Below, piece after piece: positions 52,701 to 61,200 of a DNA stretch of 64,000 nt. A program made the translations under genes and the position numbers. The DNA is taken from NCBI GenBank assembly GCA_905221605.1, contig CAJNDS010000026.1, positions 186,001 through 250,000 of the forward strand, given 5' to 3'. Each line of letters begins with the position of its first letter. Positions within the stretch are counted from its first letter, which is position 1. Under the pieces are notes generated by a model. The model had not been told where the DNA came from. It searched no databases and saw only the letters and a program-made list of their open reading frames with translations. Source of the stretch: Symbiodinium natans. Lineage: Eukaryota; Sar; Dinophyceae; Suessiales; Symbiodiniaceae.

Positions 52701-52840
52701 GTATATGCGTATGTACATGCATGCGCAGACGCATGATGTGTAATCTGATCCTCGACCCTTCAGGAGCTCAGGCGGCGTATGGGTCCAACTGCTACAACTA
52801 CTACGGGGGCAACTACGCCGGCTATGGCAGCCGGGCTTGA
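49772..52840 (+). CDS. RNA-binding-type protein with PAM2 motif and Tyr/Gly/Gln-rich C-terminus (ataxin-2-like in layout)
   Basis: Exon-like segments in order: about 49774-49850 (VALETVGGDLLPASELAKAG), about 50132-50205, 50576-50647, 50761-50858, about 51720-51883, about 52055-52096, about 52260-52370, about 52505-52600 and 52763-52840 (stop TGA). 50576-50647 reads VISNLSASAREFKPGAL, close to the PAM2 consensus that binds the MLLE domain of poly(A)-binding protein. Later exons read GYDEWGNPYAQGWGSHYQQC.., PPWQQMPQQQNWM and GSNCYNYYGGNYAGYGSRA, a prion-like low-complexity tail. 50647 to 50761 joins in phase 0. Such proteins act on mRNA translation and RNA granules in the cytoplasm. No Lsm or RRM domain was found; other junctions, some maybe GC-AG, are unsolved. 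Confidence 0.6.
50576..50647 (+). CDS. PAM2 exon
   Basis: Between GCTCAG and GGCT|GTGAGG, 24 codons. N-L-S-x-x-A-R-E-F-K-P-G matches the PAM2 pattern (Leu, Ala, Glu-Phe, Pro at the key positions). Confidence 0.65.
50870..50950. repeat. (CTGCTA)n/(CTG)n tract in an intron
   Basis: TACTGCTACCGCTACTGC units then about ten CTG triplets, 10 bp after the donor at 50859. The poly-Leu frame is an artefact. Confidence 0.85.
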
Positions 52841-53043
52841 AGGGCATTGGGGGGTTCAAGGTGAAGGGTTTAGGGTTCAGATGGGTTGAGGGTTTAAGGT
52901 TGAAGGTATTGGGGAAAGGTTGCTAGGCCTTGGAGGACTTGATGCGATTTTTTTGAGGTCTCCTTGGATGTTTTGGGGCAGTTCAGGGGACTTCGGGTTG
53001 TGAGGGCTGCCTCTTCGAGGTGTTCGTTTCAAGGGTCTCCTAA

Positions 53044-53098
53044 ACCCTTATAAACCCTAAACCCTAAATCCTAAATCCTAAACCCTAAACCCTAAACC
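53044..53098. repeat. CCCTAAA/CCTAAAT array
   Basis: About eight units ending in AAACC directly before the ATG at 53099. Confidence 0.9.
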
Positions 53099-53728
53099 AT
53101 GAAACGGATCTATACACCAAGATCCCCTTTCGCGGCCCTACGTCGGTCTGCGTCTCGCTTCCGAGGCCAGAGTCAGCAGCCTTCCTACGGAGGCGGGCTG
53201 AGAATCCACGGGCTCCGCCGGAAGACGGAGGGTTCAGTCGGGGTTTACAGGATTGGGAGATTTTCTAGTATTTGTAGTCTTTGTAGTCTTTGGGATGTTC
53301 GGGATGTTTGGGATGTTTGGGATGTTTGGGATGTTTGGGATGTTTGGGATGTTTGGGATGTTTGGGATGTTTGGGATGTTTGGGATGTTTGGGATGTTTG
53401 GGATGTTTGGGATGTTTGGGATGTTTGGAATGTTTGGGATGTTTGGGATGTTTGGGATGTTTGGGATGTTTGGGATGTTTGGGATGTTTGGGGGCTGAGA
53501 ATTGAGGAAGACTCCAGGAGCACTGTCCTAGTGGCACCGAGGCGAGGCGTACTCAGGGCTTCAGGGTTCAGGCTTTCAGGGGAGGGGGATCTCGAGTCTG
53601 GTCTCTTCTCGTTGAGTGGACCATTAAAGGCATTAGAGCTTGAGCTCCCGCACTTGATGGTCGTGCCGCACCTTTGCAACGATTTGGATTCGGCTGCTGC
53701 CCCCTGGGGGCCGTTATTGGGGGTTTAG
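53099..53728 (+). CDS. ORF with 22 tandem 9-bp units (Trp-Asp-Val repeat)
   Basis: ATG at 53099 follows CCCTAAA units. The frame reads MKRIYTPRSPFAALRRSASR, basic and mitochondrial- or plastid-transit-like, then from 53283 to 53490 about 22 copies of TTTGGGATG (WDV repeat), then a non-repetitive tail to a stop in TTTAGGG at 53726-53728. The 9-bp unit keeps all frames open on both strands, so openness proves little. The basic first 60 codons may be a true exon with the minisatellite in an intron. Unit length divisible by three leaves a coding role possible. Confidence 0.35.
   Translation: MKRIYTPRSPFAALRRSASRFRGQSQQPSYGGGLRIHGLRRKTEGSVGVYRIGRFSSICSLCSLWDVRDVWDVWDVWDVWDVWDVWDVWDVWDVWDVWDVWDVWDVWDVWNVWDVWDVWDVWDVWDVWDVWGLRIEEDSRSTVLVAPRRGVLRASGFRLSGEGDLESGLFSLSGPLKALELELPHLMVVPHLCNDLDSAAAPWGPLLGV
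53283..53492. repeat. Nonanucleotide minisatellite (TTTGGGATG)n
   Basis: About 22 units with one G-to-A variant near 53428 and one TTC variant at the left edge. The unit resembles a telomere-like TTTGGG plus ATG. Confidence 0.95.
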
Positions 53729-53783
53729 GGTTTAGGGATGTTTAGGGTTTAAGGTTTAGGGTTTAGGGTTTAGGGTTTAGGGT
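53722..53783. repeat. TTTAGGG array
   Basis: About eight units, G-rich on +, following an open frame that ends GGG|GTTTAGGG. Confidence 0.95.
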
Positions 53784-53800
53784 TCCTGAACTCTGAGCCT

Positions 53801-54440
53801 GGAGGAACCAAGCCTCAGAAGCCTCAGCTCTCCGCGCTGAGGGCCACCTTGGCAAAACGCTGCCTGGGGATCCGCTTAGAGGAGGCCCAGATTGGGGTTG
53901 GCCAAGAGGGTCTTGGGCTAGAGGGGCTTGTTGGCCAGAGTCGATGGTTTAAGTCTTGCCTGGGGCTTCAAAGGCTGCCTCGTCATCGTCTTTGGATCGG
54001 CAGCTCCAACTTTAAAGGTTCGCTGCAAAGGCTCGAATCATGAGGCTCCAGGCAGGAGGCAAGGGGGCAAAATTTCATACCCCACCAGACCCGAGCACCT
54101 TTCCGATTCCCATTATATACTGCTAGGATGGAGTATCATTGGTATCATGGTGGGAAAATGGGTTGTCATGCTACGAGAGGCCAAAGAGGGATGAAGGCTT
54201 CAGCTGGAGCCTTACGCGGAAGCAGCTCCTAGAAAGGAGGACTTCGCAGGATTACCGAGCTATCACTTCTGTGTGCTGCTGGTGGCGGTTGCTGCGCAGA
54301 CATGGGTCGTACCCTGTGTTTCCAGGCATGAGATCAAGACACTCTCTCCTCAAAGTGGGGTCTTCAATCGATCCCTCCAAACCGCTCAATGAATCAATGA
54401 AACATGAACCCCCCCCCCAAAGTCCCCAATGTCCCCAAAG
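53801..54440 (+). CDS. Exon-like segments upstream of the TIR intron
   Basis: 53801-53890 reads PQKPQLSALRATLAKRCLGI then RLEEAQ after a CTCTGAG acceptor. 54195-54440 is open and reads EGFSWSLTRKQLLERRTSQD and beyond. Both are protein-like and on the same strand as the pair at 54751-55044, so may belong to that gene. Junctions not solved. Confidence 0.35.
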
Positions 54441-54750
54441 CCCCCGAGTTTGAGGCATCCCTGTGAGCTGCGCACGGATGGAATGAGTGTGGCCGTCGCG
54501 GAGGTTAGCCGCTTCAAGCCATGGGTGTGGTGTTCAGGTAGGCTCTGGGGTCAAGGGCTTTTGGGGCTTTAGGCTTTGGAGGTTTGGGGAATTTCAGGGC
54601 TTTGATGGTTCAGAGTTCGGGGTTGGTTTAGGATTTGTGGTGTAGGTCTTCATCCTTCCCTCTGTGAGCCAAAACCCTCCCTTCCATGAGCCGGACCCCA
54701 AAGCCCTTTGAGCCCTAAGCCCAAACGCCCCAAACCCCCCAAAGCACCAG

Positions 54751-55044
54751 GCAGTTTGCTACCCTCCGGCTGCCAATGTCAATGACTTCAATTTTGTCAA
54801 TGCTTTCCTGCTCCGGATGGGCAGCTGTCAAAGACTTTAAGATCTCAGTACGGCTTCTTGTCATTGCGCTTCTAGGGCTCGGGGCTGAAACCCTTAATTC
54901 GAGCGAGCCGAGGCTTTAGATTCTCTAACTTGGGAGCCCAAATGTCCGAGCTGCCGGATCGTCAAGTGATGCCGGGCTCTGTTTGACAGCTGCCCAGCCA
55001 GTCCCTCAGACTCCCGTAGAGAGGACCAGGCACCAAGACGCTAA
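54751..55044 (+). CDS. Last two exons of an unknown gene around a TIR-bounded intron
   Basis: Exon 54751-54820 follows GCACCAG and reads AVCYPPAANVNDFNFVNAFL then LRM, ending in phase 1 (ATGG). Exon 54998-55044 reads (A)SPSDSRREDQAPRR and TAA. The split codon G|CC gives Ala and the frame stays open to the stop. Function unknown; the last residues are basic. Confidence 0.55.
54821..54997 (+). mobile_element. Introner-like GC-AG intron with 14-bp terminal inverted repeats
   Basis: GGGCAGCTGTCAAA (54819-54832) and TTTGACAGCTGCCC (54982-54995) are perfect inverted complements placed at the two ends of a 177-bp GC..AG intron inferred from frame. Known dinoflagellate introners are DNA-transposon-like elements whose ends carry splice sites, and this fits that pattern. 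No target-site duplication is obvious. Confidence 0.6.
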
Positions 55045-55152
55045 GCCCTTAAACTCCAACCCCAAGCCCCCAAACCCTCCTCCCCCTGACCCCCCATAAG
55101 CCCCTGAACCCTGAACCCTGAACCCTAAACCCTAAACCCTAAACCCTAACAG

Positions 55153-56400
55153 AAAGCTTGCCGTTCTCACGGGCTGAGCGGAACTCTGGCGCTGGACAAA
55201 GCTTCCAGCAAACTCGCAGAGTTGAGCTTACAAAAGGCTGCAAGCAAGCACTGTGAGTTAGCGGGTGGGTGTGGGGTTCAGGGTGCAGGGTTTAGGGTTG
55301 GGGGGCTTGATTTGGGGGCCAACTTCATAACGGATCCAGCGGGTTTCAGTAAAGCCCAGGCCAGGGCGGAGGGGTTTTGGGGGAGTGGTCGTTTCCTTAT
55401 TCTAGCAGGAAAAAGAAAGTTCTTCCCTTTTCCCCCTTGGTCATTGGACAAGTAAGTTTCCAACTCCGTCCCAGCTTGTAATGAGCCGCAAGCGGCGAGG
55501 GCTGCCGACGCGGCGGCCCTGAAGTTGTCCGAACAGGGCCCTTTAGTGGGAGAAAGAATCTCCCCCAAACCCTACACCCCGAACCCTAAACCCTAAACCT
55601 AAACCCTAAACCCTAAACCCTAGACCCTAAAACAGGGCCGTGTATAGGGTGAAAGAATCTCTAGTCCTATGCAGCGCAACGAGAAGCTCAGAGGCGACGC
55701 CCCCAAGGGGTGCCTGAAGTTCAAGCAACCTAGGGTTTAGGGTTTAGGGTTTAAGGTTTAGGGTTGGGGTTTAGGGTTTAGGGTTTGGGGTTTAGGGTTT
55801 AGGGTTTAGGGTTTAGGGTTTAGGGTTTAGGGTTTAGGGTTTAGGGTTTAGGGTTTAGGGTGAAAGACCCAAGGGGCAGCTTGTACTCTACGAACAAGCC
55901 GGAAGGGCCTAGTTCTGGGACGGGACGAAAGAACTCCATCATTTTTAGACCTCGAAGCCCTAAACCTTAAACCCTAAACCCTAAACCCTAAACCCCAAAC
56001 CCTCCAACCCAGACTTCGGCGTTTGGCACCCCACATGCGGCAGGCTTGCTCCTGCGGCGGAGAATGCCGTGCTCATTTCGGGTTCAGGGTTCAGCGCGCA
56101 GCCCAAGACTGAATCAAGGCGGCCGGGGCGCCTGCATCAGGGTTTGGCGGCCCTGGGGCACCCTGAACCCTAAACCCTAAACCCTAAACCCTAAACCCTA
56201 AACCCTAAACCCTAAACCCTAAACCCTAAACCCTAAACCCTAACCCCAAGCAGAACCTCGTGGTGACACGTGGAGCCAGCTGGAAGTTCCCAGGAAGCCC
56301 GCCCCACCTTCGGGGCAAAAGGGACCGCATGTTGAAGAGCCAGGTCCTCGAGTCCTCAACCCGAAACTCCCCCCCGGCCCTACCCTGGCCCCCATGAGCC
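55153..56400 (+). CDS. Multi-exon unknown gene with telomere-repeat introns
   Basis: Exons: 55153-55252 (KACRSHGLSGTLALDKASSK..), donor CACT|GTGAGT; 55475-55545 (CNEPQAARAADAAALKLSEQ..), donor TTA|GTGGGA; 55675-55734 (RNEKLRGDAPKGCLKFKQPR), donor AGG|GTTTAG; about 55859-55910 (ERPKGQLVLYEQAGRA); about 56009-56165 (DFGVWHPTCGRLAPAAENAV..); about 56252-56375 (EPRGDTWSQLEVPRKPAPPS..). The first three junctions join in frame (phases 1, 0, 0). The product is Ala/Lys/Glu-rich with a Pro-rich end, and no family is recognised. Introns contain TTTAGGG or CCCTAAA arrays: 55105-55148, 55270-55300, 55577-55632, 55735-55861, 55958-56003 and 56164-56244. Confidence 0.6.
55735..55861 (+). repeat. TTTAGGG array forming a whole intron
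   Basis: About 18 units from GTTTAGGG directly after CAACCTAGG to TTTAG|GGTGAAAGACCC. The donor (GTTTAG) and the acceptor (TTTAG) are both inside repeat units, and the upstream and downstream frames agree in phase 0. Confidence 0.7.
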
Positions 56401-56404
56401 GGGG

Positions 56405-57081
56405 TTGAGGGTTGATGTTGAATGCGCAGTAATATTTTTGCGCCAGAACCCTTCTATGGCCCTCTACAAGCCCCTAAGCCCTAGGAGTTTGCTTCTTGAG
56501 TTAAGCCTTAAGGGGCTTTCAGGTACCTTTTTAGCTTTGCTGCTTTTTCTTAACTTTCTAGAACAAGGAATCTCTTTTCTGCAGGGGAGTAGAGTAAAGA
56601 GCCCCCAACTCCACGCCAACCCCAGAGAGGTACCCTCAAACTACTGCAAGTCCTTCCTATTGTTATTCACCATTATTTTGTGATTGTTGTTGTTATTACT
56701 GTTGCTGTCATCATTATTGTTATTATCATGACACACACTCTGATTTGCAAGACCCTGCTATCGTTTAAGGGTTCCTTACCGAATGACGGGGGCCTCCTAA
56801 ACCCTAAGCCCCGGGGCTACAGGCGAAATTCCGCTCCCGATTCCTCGTTCGGCCATCGCCGAGGAGTGGCTTGGGGGGGTCTGATTCCTCAACCGTTCTA
56901 GGGGTTCAGGGTTCAGGGTTTGGGGTTTAGGGTTTAGGGTTTAGGGTTTGGGGTTTAGGGTTTCGTGAGTCATTTACCTGCTAGCTTTTTTGGCTTCTGC
57001 CCGTATGTAGGGGGTTGAAAACCTGCAATTTTGCAGGGCCTTGGGGTTGGGTTTGGGGTTTAGGGTTTTGGAGTTTCTCCT
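56405..57081. other. No gene recognised
   Basis: A + frame at 56405-56683 is Leu/Phe-rich without domain. (TTATTG)-like words at 56660-56730; TTTAGGG units at 56905-56965. Confidence 0.35.
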
Positions 57082-58308
57082 TGACTTATCGGCCACGACG
57101 ACAGTATTGAGTTCTGAGAACCCAGACTTTGGGTTTGGGGTTTAGGGTTTCGGGTTCGCAACTTTAAACGAGATTCGGTTGGAAGGTCCCATCCGCCGTG
57201 AAGCAACGAACCCCAGCATCCTGGAAATCTTAGCCCTCGAACCCCCCACTTATTGCGCCCAAACCATATGCAGCAAACCTACACTAGAGCGTAATGCGAA
57301 CCCTGAACCCCGAACCTGCGACCAGAGCGCGTGTGGATGTCCTGAAGGCACAATACTCGTCTTAAAAAACTCCTTTTTTTTTGCAGTCATAGCAAACTGA
57401 AGGGCCCAAATCCCTCTCGAACCTTTGAACCCGAAGCACGAAGCTCCAAAAGCCAGAAGCCTAAGCCCTTAAAGGGACCTTCACCTCCAAAAGTTGAAGA
57501 GAGCCCAAGCCCTAAAACCCCGAAACTCGAGGTTTCGTGTCATCTTGCCCAAGCAGAATTGGACGCCTACTCTGTGTTTTGTTGCAGGGTTGACTGTTGA
57601 GGGCTTAGGGTTTGACGCTTCGGCTTCAGGGTTGTGGCATGTCCAGTGGGTTCTTTTCTGGAGATGAGTTGGCAAGCTGTCAAGACTTTGTTTGCTGAGT
57701 TTTCGTTCTCACAGAGTTTGCACACCTGGTGTCCGAAACTTTGCAGACAAGTCTTCAGGCCAGGAGGAACCCGAGCCGACACTAGCACGCAAGACAGCAA
57801 ATCCTTACGTTTACGGTTTAGGGTTCTCAGCCCTTGAACCCTAAGCTGTCGTGCCCCATTGCCGAACAGAGGAGCCTGAGCAGTGCGAGTATGTGCCGTT
57901 ACAGCGGACATGAGGGACCTACCTTAAAACATCATTGCATTGAGGCCCCTCCAACGACATGCAAGAGACAGAGATTGCCCTAAACCCTACTTGGTTCAAG
58001 CGTTACGGTGGAAACCGGAGCCGAAAAGCAGGGGCTCGACAGCATGGGCGGAGGAGAGAAGCGTAGCGCTGGGTACCAGCCCGAAGGCGAGCCCGTCGCC
58101 AAAGCTGCGGCCAAGGATCTGAGCATCACTGTGCATTATGCTACCTCTGGAGAGCTGCTCAAGACGGCGACCGTGTCCTCGAATGCCACAGTGGAATGGT
58201 TGAAGGCCATTCTCAATGATGGTTTAGAGGGCAGGGTGGTGCGGCAGCTGCTCAAAGAGAACGACTCGCTTCCGGACGACAAGACGCTTGAGGCTTGTGG
58301 CATCGCGC
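57082..58308 (+). pseudogene. Truncated duplicate of the ubiquitin-like gene region
   Basis: Near-identical to 59277-60529. It includes the start ATG (58044) and the first ~88 codons of the ubiquitin-like gene, then stops at CATCGCGC and runs into CCCTAAA. Upstream it lacks 24 bp present in copy 2 (59764-59787 region), has a 2-bp loss (GCGCGTG for GCGCGCGTG) and a T that makes a stop in the Lys/Pro-rich frame. So it is broken in both coding parts. High identity means the duplication is recent. Confidence 0.9.
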
Positions 58309-58496
58309 TAAACCCTAAACCCTAAACCCTAAACCCTAAACCCTAAACCCTAAACCCTAAACCCTAAACCCTAAACTCTAAACCCTAAACCCTAAACCCT
58401 AAACCCTAAACCCTAAACCCTAAACCCTAAACCCTAAACCCTAAACCCTAAACCCTAAGCCCTAAGCCCTAAACCCTAAACCCTAAACCCTAAATT
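58309..58496. repeat. CCCTAAA array at a gene breakpoint, about 188 bp
   Basis: About 26 mostly perfect units starting within the Ala codon of the truncated ubiquitin-like gene. On + the array is C-rich, i.e. oriented as a left-hand telomere of the sequence to its right, not as a cap on the truncated gene. Confidence 0.95.
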
Positions 58497-58729
58497 CCCA
58501 CCCAGGCCTGCTTAGGCCGTACCCACCCTTTTCAGGGTCCCTGGACCCAGCACCACACCCGACAGCGACAAACACCATCGCTTGGAGTTACTATGCAAGC
58601 CTAAAGAGTTGTGTTGAGCGTGAGCTGCACCTCCAGTGCCGGTGCAGTACCCCGCCTGGGGTACCCCGCCCCCCTTCTCCGATTCTCAAGTATTGAGAAA
58701 CCTGGCGACCTGTTCCGAAAATGGCTTCT

Positions 58730-59030
58730 GCAGGTGGTCCCTGGGCCCCCCCCTGGCCCCCCCTCCGGAGCCCCTGGTGCCGGGCCCCTGGCAGAGTGTG
58801 TGCAGGGACCAGAGGGGCCGTATGGCGGGTCAGTCTGGGCGATTGCTCAAAACCCACAACCAAACCCAAAAACCTGGTTTTGCCCCCTTAGGCCCCCCTG
58901 CCCCCTGGCCCCCGCCCCCCCCCGGCCCCCCCTCTGCACCCCCCCCCCCACCCCCCTTCCCCCGCCCTCTTCCCCCCCCCCTTCCCCACCCCCCCCTCCG
59001 CCCCTTCTTCCCCCTGCCCCCATCTGTTTC
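58730..59030. repeat. C-run-rich low-complexity tract
   Basis: Runs of 4-10 C separated by T, A or G (CCCCCCTT, CCCCCACC). The Pro-rich + frames and Gly-rich minus frames are artefacts. It separates the truncated and intact duplicates. Confidence 0.85.
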
Positions 59031-59373
59031 TGCGTCTGTCCTACCCAACCGTTCAAAGGATGGGGGTGGGAAGTGGGAATTTAGGGCGTTAGCCCGAAAC
59101 CCTAAAAGGAGAAAAGTTGGGTGGATGCCTGCGTAAGCAGGGGGTGGGAAAAATAAAAGAACCCAACCTTTCTGGTTGTGGTGGCTCCAACTTCAATACA
59201 CGCCGCCGCGACATATGCCGCCCCCTCACACCCCCTGGGTGTGTTGGGGCGCCATCTCCGCATGAAATCTACTGCCTGACTTATCGGCCACGACGACAGT
59301 ATTGAGTTCTGAGAACCCAGACTTTGGGTTTGGGGTTTAGGGTTTCGGGTTCGCAACTTTAAACGAGATTCGG

Positions 59374-59769
59374 TTGGAAGGTCCCATCCGCCGTGAAGCA
59401 ACGAACCCCAGCATCCTGGAAATCTTAGCCCTCGAACCCCCCACTTATTGCGCCCAAACCATATGCAGCAAACCTACACTAGAGCGTAATGCGAACCCTG
59501 AACCCCGAACCTGCGACCAGAGCGCGCGTGTGGATGTCCTGAAGGCACAATACTCGTCTGAAAAAACTCCTTTTTTTTGCAGTCATAGCAAACTGAAGGG
59601 CCCAAATCCCTCTCGAACCTTTGAACCCGAAGCACGAAGCTCCAAAAGCCAGAAGCCTAAGCCCTTAAAGGGACCTTCACCTCCAAAAGTTGAAGAGAGC
59701 CCAAGCCCTAAAACCCCGAAACTCGAGGTTTCGTGTCATCTTGCCCAAGCAGAATTGGACGAGGAATGA
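59374..59769 (+). CDS. Lys/Pro-rich open frame in duplicate 2, unknown
   Basis: Open for 131 codons to TGA at 59767-59769 with no ATG at its start, so probably exons read through. A T-run plus GCAG at 59570-59582 is a good acceptor, followed by SKLKGPNPSRTFEPEARSSK and a KPLKGPSPPKVEESPSPKT stretch with repeated SP/TP sites. The equivalent frame in duplicate 1 is broken. Possibly the end of another gene upstream of the ubiquitin-like gene. Confidence 0.35.
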   Translation: MEGPIRREATNPSILEILALEPPTYCAQTICSKPTLERNANPEPRTCDQSARVDVLKAQYSSEKTPFFCSHSKLKGPNPSRTFEPEARSSKSQKPKPLKGPSPPKVEESPSPKTPKLEVSCHLAQAELDEE

Positions 59770-60264
59770 GGCAGCGCTCTGGCTGCCTACTCTGTGTTTT
59801 TGTTGCAGGGTTGACTGTTGAGGGCTTAGGGTTTGACGCTTCGGCTTCAGGGTTGTGGCATGTCCAGTGGGTTCTTTTCTGGAGATGAGTTGGCAAGCTG
59901 TCAAGACTTTGTTTGCTGAGTTTTCGTTCTCACAGAGTTTGCACACCTGGTGTCCGAAACTTTGCAGACAAGTCTTCAGGCCAGGAGGAACCCGAGCCGA
60001 CACTAGCACGCAAGACAGCAAATCCTTACGTTTACGGTTTAGGGTTCTCAGCCCTTGAACCCTAAGCTGTCGTGCCCCATTGCCGAACAGAGGAGCCTGA
60101 GCAGTGCGAGTATGTGCTGTTACAGCGGACATGAGGGACCTACCTTAAAACATCATTGCATTGAGGCCCCTCCAACGACATGCAAGAGACAGAGATTGCC
60201 CTAAACCCTACTTGGTTCAAGCGTTACGGTGGAAACCGGAGCCGAAAAGCAGGGGCTCGACAGC

Positions 60265-61200
60265 ATGGGCGGAGGAGAGAAGCGTAGCGCTGGGTACCAG
60301 CCCGAAGGCGAGCCCGTCGCCAAAGCTGCGGCCAAGGATCTGAGCATCACTGTGCATTATGCTACCTCTGGAGAGCTGCTCAAGACGGCGACCGTGTCCT
60401 CGAATGCCACAGTGGAATGGTTGAAGGCCATTCTCAATGATGGTTTAGAGGGCAGGGTGGTGCGGCAGCTGCTCAAAGAGAACGACTCGCTTCCGGACGA
60501 CAAGACGCTTGAGGCTTGTGGCATCGCGCACGGTGCAGTGCTCAAGGCCGTCTTACAAGAAGCCTTTCCTGTGCTCTATATCTCGGAGCCTTGCACGTTC
60601 ACCGAACTCTCAAAGAGAGGAGACGGCTGGATCATCAGGTGTGGTGATGGAGACCTACAGGGCATGGTGGATGAAAAGGAACATGGGAGGCACGCTGATC
60701 TAGCCTACGTCCCCAGAGATGCCACGGGGGTCGTCGCTGCCATGAAGGAAGCTGCCCCGGGTCTCTCGGACATCCCAATTTGTGTCTCCAGCGATTGCGA
60801 TGATGGTGGTCAGATCATTGTCATTGGCCACCCTGGGTCCGACCCAAAGAAAGGCTGCCTTAAAGCCCTGCACATTCGCAAGATGGTCGACGACGACCGC
60901 ATCAGTCAGAAGGCTGACCCGGAAGACCCGGAGATGTCTGGCGTGTGGTCCCTTGCGACGCTGGAGCCCATAGACATGAAGGCAAGGCTGTACAAGGGCT
61001 TCAACTGCGACGAGGATGATGAAGGTGATGAGGATGTGAACAGCGAGATCTCGGCCCTCACTGGGATCATGAACGACAAGCTTCAGAAGCACTTCATCTT
61101 CAGCTTCAAGGACGAAGTTGCCAACGCCCCGATGATCTACGGTGGCTACGCCGGTGACGGCTCCATCGTTGGCGTGCTGACGTCCCGCATGTGGTCCTGA
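60265..61200 (+). CDS. Ubiquitin-like-domain protein, 311 aa, uninterrupted
   Basis: ATG at 60265 (MGGGEKRSAGYQPEGE..) to TGA at 61198-61200. The frame is open for 12 codons upstream but has no earlier ATG. Residues 25-98 resemble a ubiquitin-like fold: LSITVHYATSGELLKTATV (first hairpin), TVEWLKAILNDGL (helix), then LPDDKTLEACGIAHGAVL (family-typical end). There is no C-terminal Gly-Gly, so it is a fixed domain, not a conjugated modifier. Residues 100-311 are unfamiliar, with a very acidic stretch (DEDDEGDEDVNSE) near 245-262 and an ending VGVLTSRMWS. This type is common in dinoflagellate genomes; role unknown. One exon, unlike most neighbours. Confidence 0.75.
   Translation: MGGGEKRSAGYQPEGEPVAKAAAKDLSITVHYATSGELLKTATVSSNATVEWLKAILNDGLEGRVVRQLLKENDSLPDDKTLEACGIAHGAVLKAVLQEAFPVLYISEPCTFTELSKRGDGWIIRCGDGDLQGMVDEKEHGRHADLAYVPRDATGVVAAMKEAAPGLSDIPICVSSDCDDGGQIIVIGHPGSDPKKGCLKALHIRKMVDDDRISQKADPEDPEMSGVWSLATLEPIDMKARLYKGFNCDEDDEGDEDVNSEISALTGIMNDKLQKHFIFSFKDEVANAPMIYGGYAGDGSIVGVLTSRMWS

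Noticed and set aside
47191-58496. Telomeric arrays as a real chromosome end or contig end
   Set aside because: They are internal, occur in both orientations, are short and degenerate, and have coding sequence on both sides.
58600-59136. Pro-rich + ORFs and Gly-rich minus ORFs
   Set aside because: They come from the C-run tract, with no complex coding sequence.
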